In this document: in pieces, positions 47,998-50,144 of the stretch
How positions within the stretch are numbered: the stretch's first letter is position 1
Layout of the letters: each line of letters opens with the position of its first letter
Program-made: the position numbers and the translations under genes
The notes under the pieces: generated by a model
What the model was told of the DNA's origin: nothing
Seen by the model: only the letters and a program-made list of their open reading frames with translations
The model's database searches: none
Assembly (NCBI GenBank): GCA_030524715.1
Contig: JAUNGB010000027.1
Coordinates: 3,666 to 53,809, forward strand
Length of the DNA: 50,144 bases
Direction: 5' to 3'
Source: Eubacteriales bacterium
GTDB lineage: Bacteria > Bacillota > Clostridia > Lachnospirales > Lachnospiraceae

Positions 47998-49335
47998 ATG
48001 AAAAAACAAAATATAGGAGCAAAAATCGTCACTTTCGTTTTGCCTATAGCTGTACAGAATCTGTTGGCTTCGCTTGTAAGTGTTTCTGATACATTGATGC
48101 TTGGTATGGTCAGTCAGAATGTTTTATCGGCTGTCTCGCTGGCTACGCAGGTTACATTTGTTTTGAATCTGTTTTTCAGTGCATTGACTGTGGGCACAAC
48201 GATATTGGCTGCTCAGTATTGGGGAAAATGCGATCTTGTGGCTGTAGAAAGAATATTGGGAATCGCAGTGCGGATATCCTGCCTGATATCCGCGGTCTTT
48301 TTCCTGGCTTCGCAGCTATGCCCGCAGTTTCTTATGGGTATTTTTACAGACGACGGAGAACTGATCAGGACAGGCGCCGGATATCTTAGGATCGCAGGTT
48401 TGTCTCATCTGCTTATGGCCGTCCCTCAAATATATCTGTGTATTATGAAAAACAGCGGGCGAATGTTAAAAAGCACAATATATGGTTTTGTGGCTGTGGC
48501 GGCCAATATTGTCCTGAATGGGATTTTTATTTTTGGATTATTTGGATTCCCTGAAATGGGTGCAGCCGGAGCGGCGGCGGCAACAGATCTTGCGATCGGA
48601 GCAGAACTGTGTCTGGTCCTGTATGAGAATATGACGACGGATACCGTCCGTATCAGGTGGAGATATTTACGTTCATTGGACATAGAGCTATTAAAGGACT
48701 TTTTTAAATATACGCTTCCTGTGCTTGCAGATCTTCTGGTATGGGGGCTTGGGTTTACGACGTTTTCAGTAATTCTGGGACATATGGGAAATGATGCTGT
48801 GGCGGCAAATTCTATAGCAAATACGGCGAAAAATATTATTTCGTGTTTTTGTCTGGGGCTTGGAAGCGGAACAGGTATCATTGTAGGAAATGAATTGGGA
48901 CAAAATCATCTGGATACTGCCAGAGAATATGGGAATAAGCTGCTGCATATTTCTGTATGGCTTGGAATTGGTTCGGGGGCTGCTCTTGTCCTTATGACGC
49001 CGTTGTTCCTTGGGATCGTATCATCACTGAATGACTGTTCTTCACAATATCTGAAGTGGATGATGCTGATCTGCGGATTTTACATGGCAGGTAAATCTGT
49101 TAATGTTACGCTTATTGACGGCGTTTTTTGCGCAGGAGGAGATACAAGGTTTGGGCTGTGGTGCGATATTGTGATCCTGTGGCTGATTGTAATACCCCTT
49201 GGAGCACTCTCGGCATTTGTGTTTAAATGTCCGGCGCCGTTTGTGTATCTGATTTTGAGCCTGGATGAGCTTTTAAAGCTTCCGGCAGTTTATCTACATT
49301 ATAAAAAATATAAATGGGTCAGGAATCTGACATGA
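47998..49335 (+). CDS. MATE-family efflux transporter
   Basis: A 445-aa membrane transporter with about twelve segments in two MatE repeats. The opening IVTFVLPIAVQNLLASLVSVSDTLMLGM and the second-half KYTLPVLADLLVWGLGFTTFSVILGHMGNDAVAANSIA are typical. GGGAGGTG precedes the ATG. It exchanges cations for an exported small molecule. The Fur-like site upstream suggests an iron-linked substrate, for example a siderophore or a metal-toxic compound; this is inference. Confidence 0.93.
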   Translation: MKKQNIGAKIVTFVLPIAVQNLLASLVSVSDTLMLGMVSQNVLSAVSLATQVTFVLNLFFSALTVGTTILAAQYWGKCDLVAVERILGIAVRISCLISAVFFLASQLCPQFLMGIFTDDGELIRTGAGYLRIAGLSHLLMAVPQIYLCIMKNSGRMLKSTIYGFVAVAANIVLNGIFIFGLFGFPEMGAAGAAAATDLAIGAELCLVLYENMTTDTVRIRWRYLRSLDIELLKDFFKYTLPVLADLLVWGLGFTTFSVILGHMGNDAVAANSIANTAKNIISCFCLGLGSGTGIIVGNELGQNHLDTAREYGNKLLHISVWLGIGSGAALVLMTPLFLGIVSSLNDCSSQYLKWMMLICGFYMAGKSVNVTLIDGVFCAGGDTRFGLWCDIVILWLIVIPLGALSAFVFKCPAPFVYLILSLDELLKLPAVYLHYKKYKWVRNLT

Positions 49336-49351
49336 TAAGGAGGAAAAAAAT

Positions 49352-49957
49352 ATGACGCAAAAAGAAAGAAGAGACCACGAATTACCTTACAAAGCAGATG
49401 AGGCGGTTGTGGAGGAAATGAAAAGGGCGAGGAAGCTGCTTCGGGAATTTAATACGGCTGATCCGTGCGATTATGAGAGACAGGCGACTATTGCCGGAAT
49501 GCTGATTCCTAATGCAAACGGCCCTGTTGGTTTAACCCAGCCGTTTTACTGCGATTATGGAACCCATATTTATATGGGCAAGAATTTTACCGCTAATTAT
49601 AACTGTACTATTTTGGATGTGGGAAGAGTAGAAATAGGAGATAATGTCCTTTTTGCACCGAATGTATCTATCTATACAGCAGGACATCCGCTTCATTATG
49701 AAACACGGAATACCGGCTATGAATACGGAATACCTGTAAAAATCGGAAATAATGTATGGGTTGGGGGAAATACCGTGATCACGCCGGGAGTTACCATTGG
49801 AGATAATACTGTGATCGGCGCCGGAAGCGTTGTTACAAAGGATATTCCTGCCAACGTAGTGGCAGCAGGCAATCCCTGCCGGGTGATCAGAGAAATAACA
49901 GAAGAAGATAAAAAATATTATTATAAAAATCGGGAGTTTGATATTGAAGTTTTATAA
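49352..49957 (+). CDS. Sugar O-acetyltransferase (Maa/LacA family)
   Basis: A 201-aa left-handed beta-helix acetyltransferase. The N-terminal Mac segment is YKADEAVVEEMKRARKLLRE. Hexapeptide repeats run from IYMGKNFTANYNC to TIGDNTVIGAGSVV. The catalytic His is in IYTAGHPL, and AAGNPCRVIRE ends the fold. AAGGAGG precedes the ATG, 17 nt after the MATE gene. It transfers acetyl from acetyl-CoA to a sugar hydroxyl; with the transporter it may detoxify and export a compound. Confidence 0.94.
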   Translation: MTQKERRDHELPYKADEAVVEEMKRARKLLREFNTADPCDYERQATIAGMLIPNANGPVGLTQPFYCDYGTHIYMGKNFTANYNCTILDVGRVEIGDNVLFAPNVSIYTAGHPLHYETRNTGYEYGIPVKIGNNVWVGGNTVITPGVTIGDNTVIGAGSVVTKDIPANVVAAGNPCRVIREITEEDKKYYYKNREFDIEVL

Positions 49958-50060
49958 TCTACTTTTAAAATATATATATGGGGGAAGGTTTGTGCGGTTT
50001 ATGTGGAAGAAGTGTATCGCTGCCGGGGAATTGCGGGAAAGATAAAAATAATTCTGAAAA

Positions 50061-50093
50061 AAGAAGCCATTCGAAATGAGTGGCTTCTTTTTT
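50061..50093 (+). terminator. Intrinsic terminator upstream of intron
   Basis: AAGAAGCCA (50061-50069) pairs with TGGCTTCTT (50081-50089), extended by flanking A and T runs, and is followed by TTTT. It ends the MATE-acetyltransferase transcript. The gap from 49958 to here holds no gene. Confidence 0.85.
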
Positions 50094-50096
50094 GTG

Positions 50097-50144
50097 GTGC
50101 GCCCGGCGGGCGCACGTTCTAAGGAGTGAAAGTCTCTGACCCGC
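50097..50144 (+). mobile_element. 5' end of a group IIC-type intron (rest outside window)
   Basis: The sequence starts GTGCGCCCGGC-GGGCGCAC, a group II intron 5' signature (GTGYG) with the first domain I stem (50097-50104 with 50108-50115), then GTTCTAAGGAGTGAAAGTCT and CTGACCCGC. This follows the pattern I recall for the Oceanobacillus group IIC intron (GUGUGCCCGGC...GUCUAUAGGGUGAGAGUCCC). It begins 4 nt after the T run of an intrinsic terminator, the known insertion preference of group IIC introns. The ribozyme body and reverse transcriptase would lie beyond the window. Confidence 0.8.

Noticed and set aside
1-50144. tRNA or rRNA genes
   Set aside because: No cloverleaf with a GGTTCGAATCC-type arm and no rRNA signature was seen on either strand by reading; a covariance search was not possible.

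Overview
The window reads as chromosomal DNA of a gut-type Gram-positive anaerobe of the class Clostridia, most likely a Lachnospiraceae member. This is inferred from family content (YesM/YesN pairs, DUF4317, DUF4179 anti-sigma factors, BlaI/M56 pairs, AAA-ATPase-like/PD-(D/E)XK proteins), strong GGAGG ribosome sites and an HrcA/CIRCE-controlled Hsp20. No rRNA or tRNA was seen.

Layout. 1-2992 (-): sugar ABC importer (two permeases and a binding protein) behind a promoter with two LacI-like operators. 3383-4528 (-): DUF4317. 4879-21339 (+): glycan-use locus with YesM/YesN two-component system, a second sugar ABC importer, GH43, a GH42-like enzyme of unclear family, an AGE-family isomerase, GH88 unsaturated glucuronyl hydrolase, KduI, KduD, a putative carbohydrate-binding protein and a nitrilase-fold amidohydrolase. 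GH88, KduI and KduD make a coherent route: unsaturated uronate is released, isomerised and reduced toward 2-keto-3-deoxygluconate. 21448-24794 (-): AT-rich BlaI/M56 locus with two small exported or anchored proteins. 25155-27839 (+): alkaline phosphatase and a YibE/F-type membrane protein. 27951-32121 (-): phosphoribosyltransferase-like protein, Hsp20, HicAB, DUF4179 protein and ECF sigma factor. 32288-35517 (-): second BlaI/M56 locus whose sensor shares a W-x-D-E-x-G repeat with the co-transcribed exported protein; three CTAC-N4-GTAG operators sit on the promoter. 35823-40452: decayed AAA-ATPase-like gene, DUF2284, EamA transporter, zinc ribbon and an intact AAA-ATPase-like gene. 40683-42738 (+): LytTR regulator and a GHKL kinase broken by an in-frame stop. 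42874-46693 (-): response regulator, ABC exporter and histidine kinase. 46826-49957: AraC regulator divergent from a MATE transporter and an acetyltransferase, with a perfect Fur-box-like palindrome between them. 50097-50144: the first 48 nt of a group IIC-like intron just after a terminator.

Several families of short dispersed repeats run through the window. One (GCGGACATTCG...; copies near 29546, 32233, 35773, 42803, 44751 and 45918) forms terminators, borders a pseudogene and appears to encode the C-terminal tail of an ABC ATPase. A 44-bp hairpin (20437, 36427) and a 44-bp block (4623, 23338) are two further families.

The best candidates for something undescribed are the BlaI/M56/exported-repeat-protein locus, the repeat family that has entered coding sequence, and the unclassified hydrolase in the glycan locus. 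All identifications come from reading the sequence; no searches were run.
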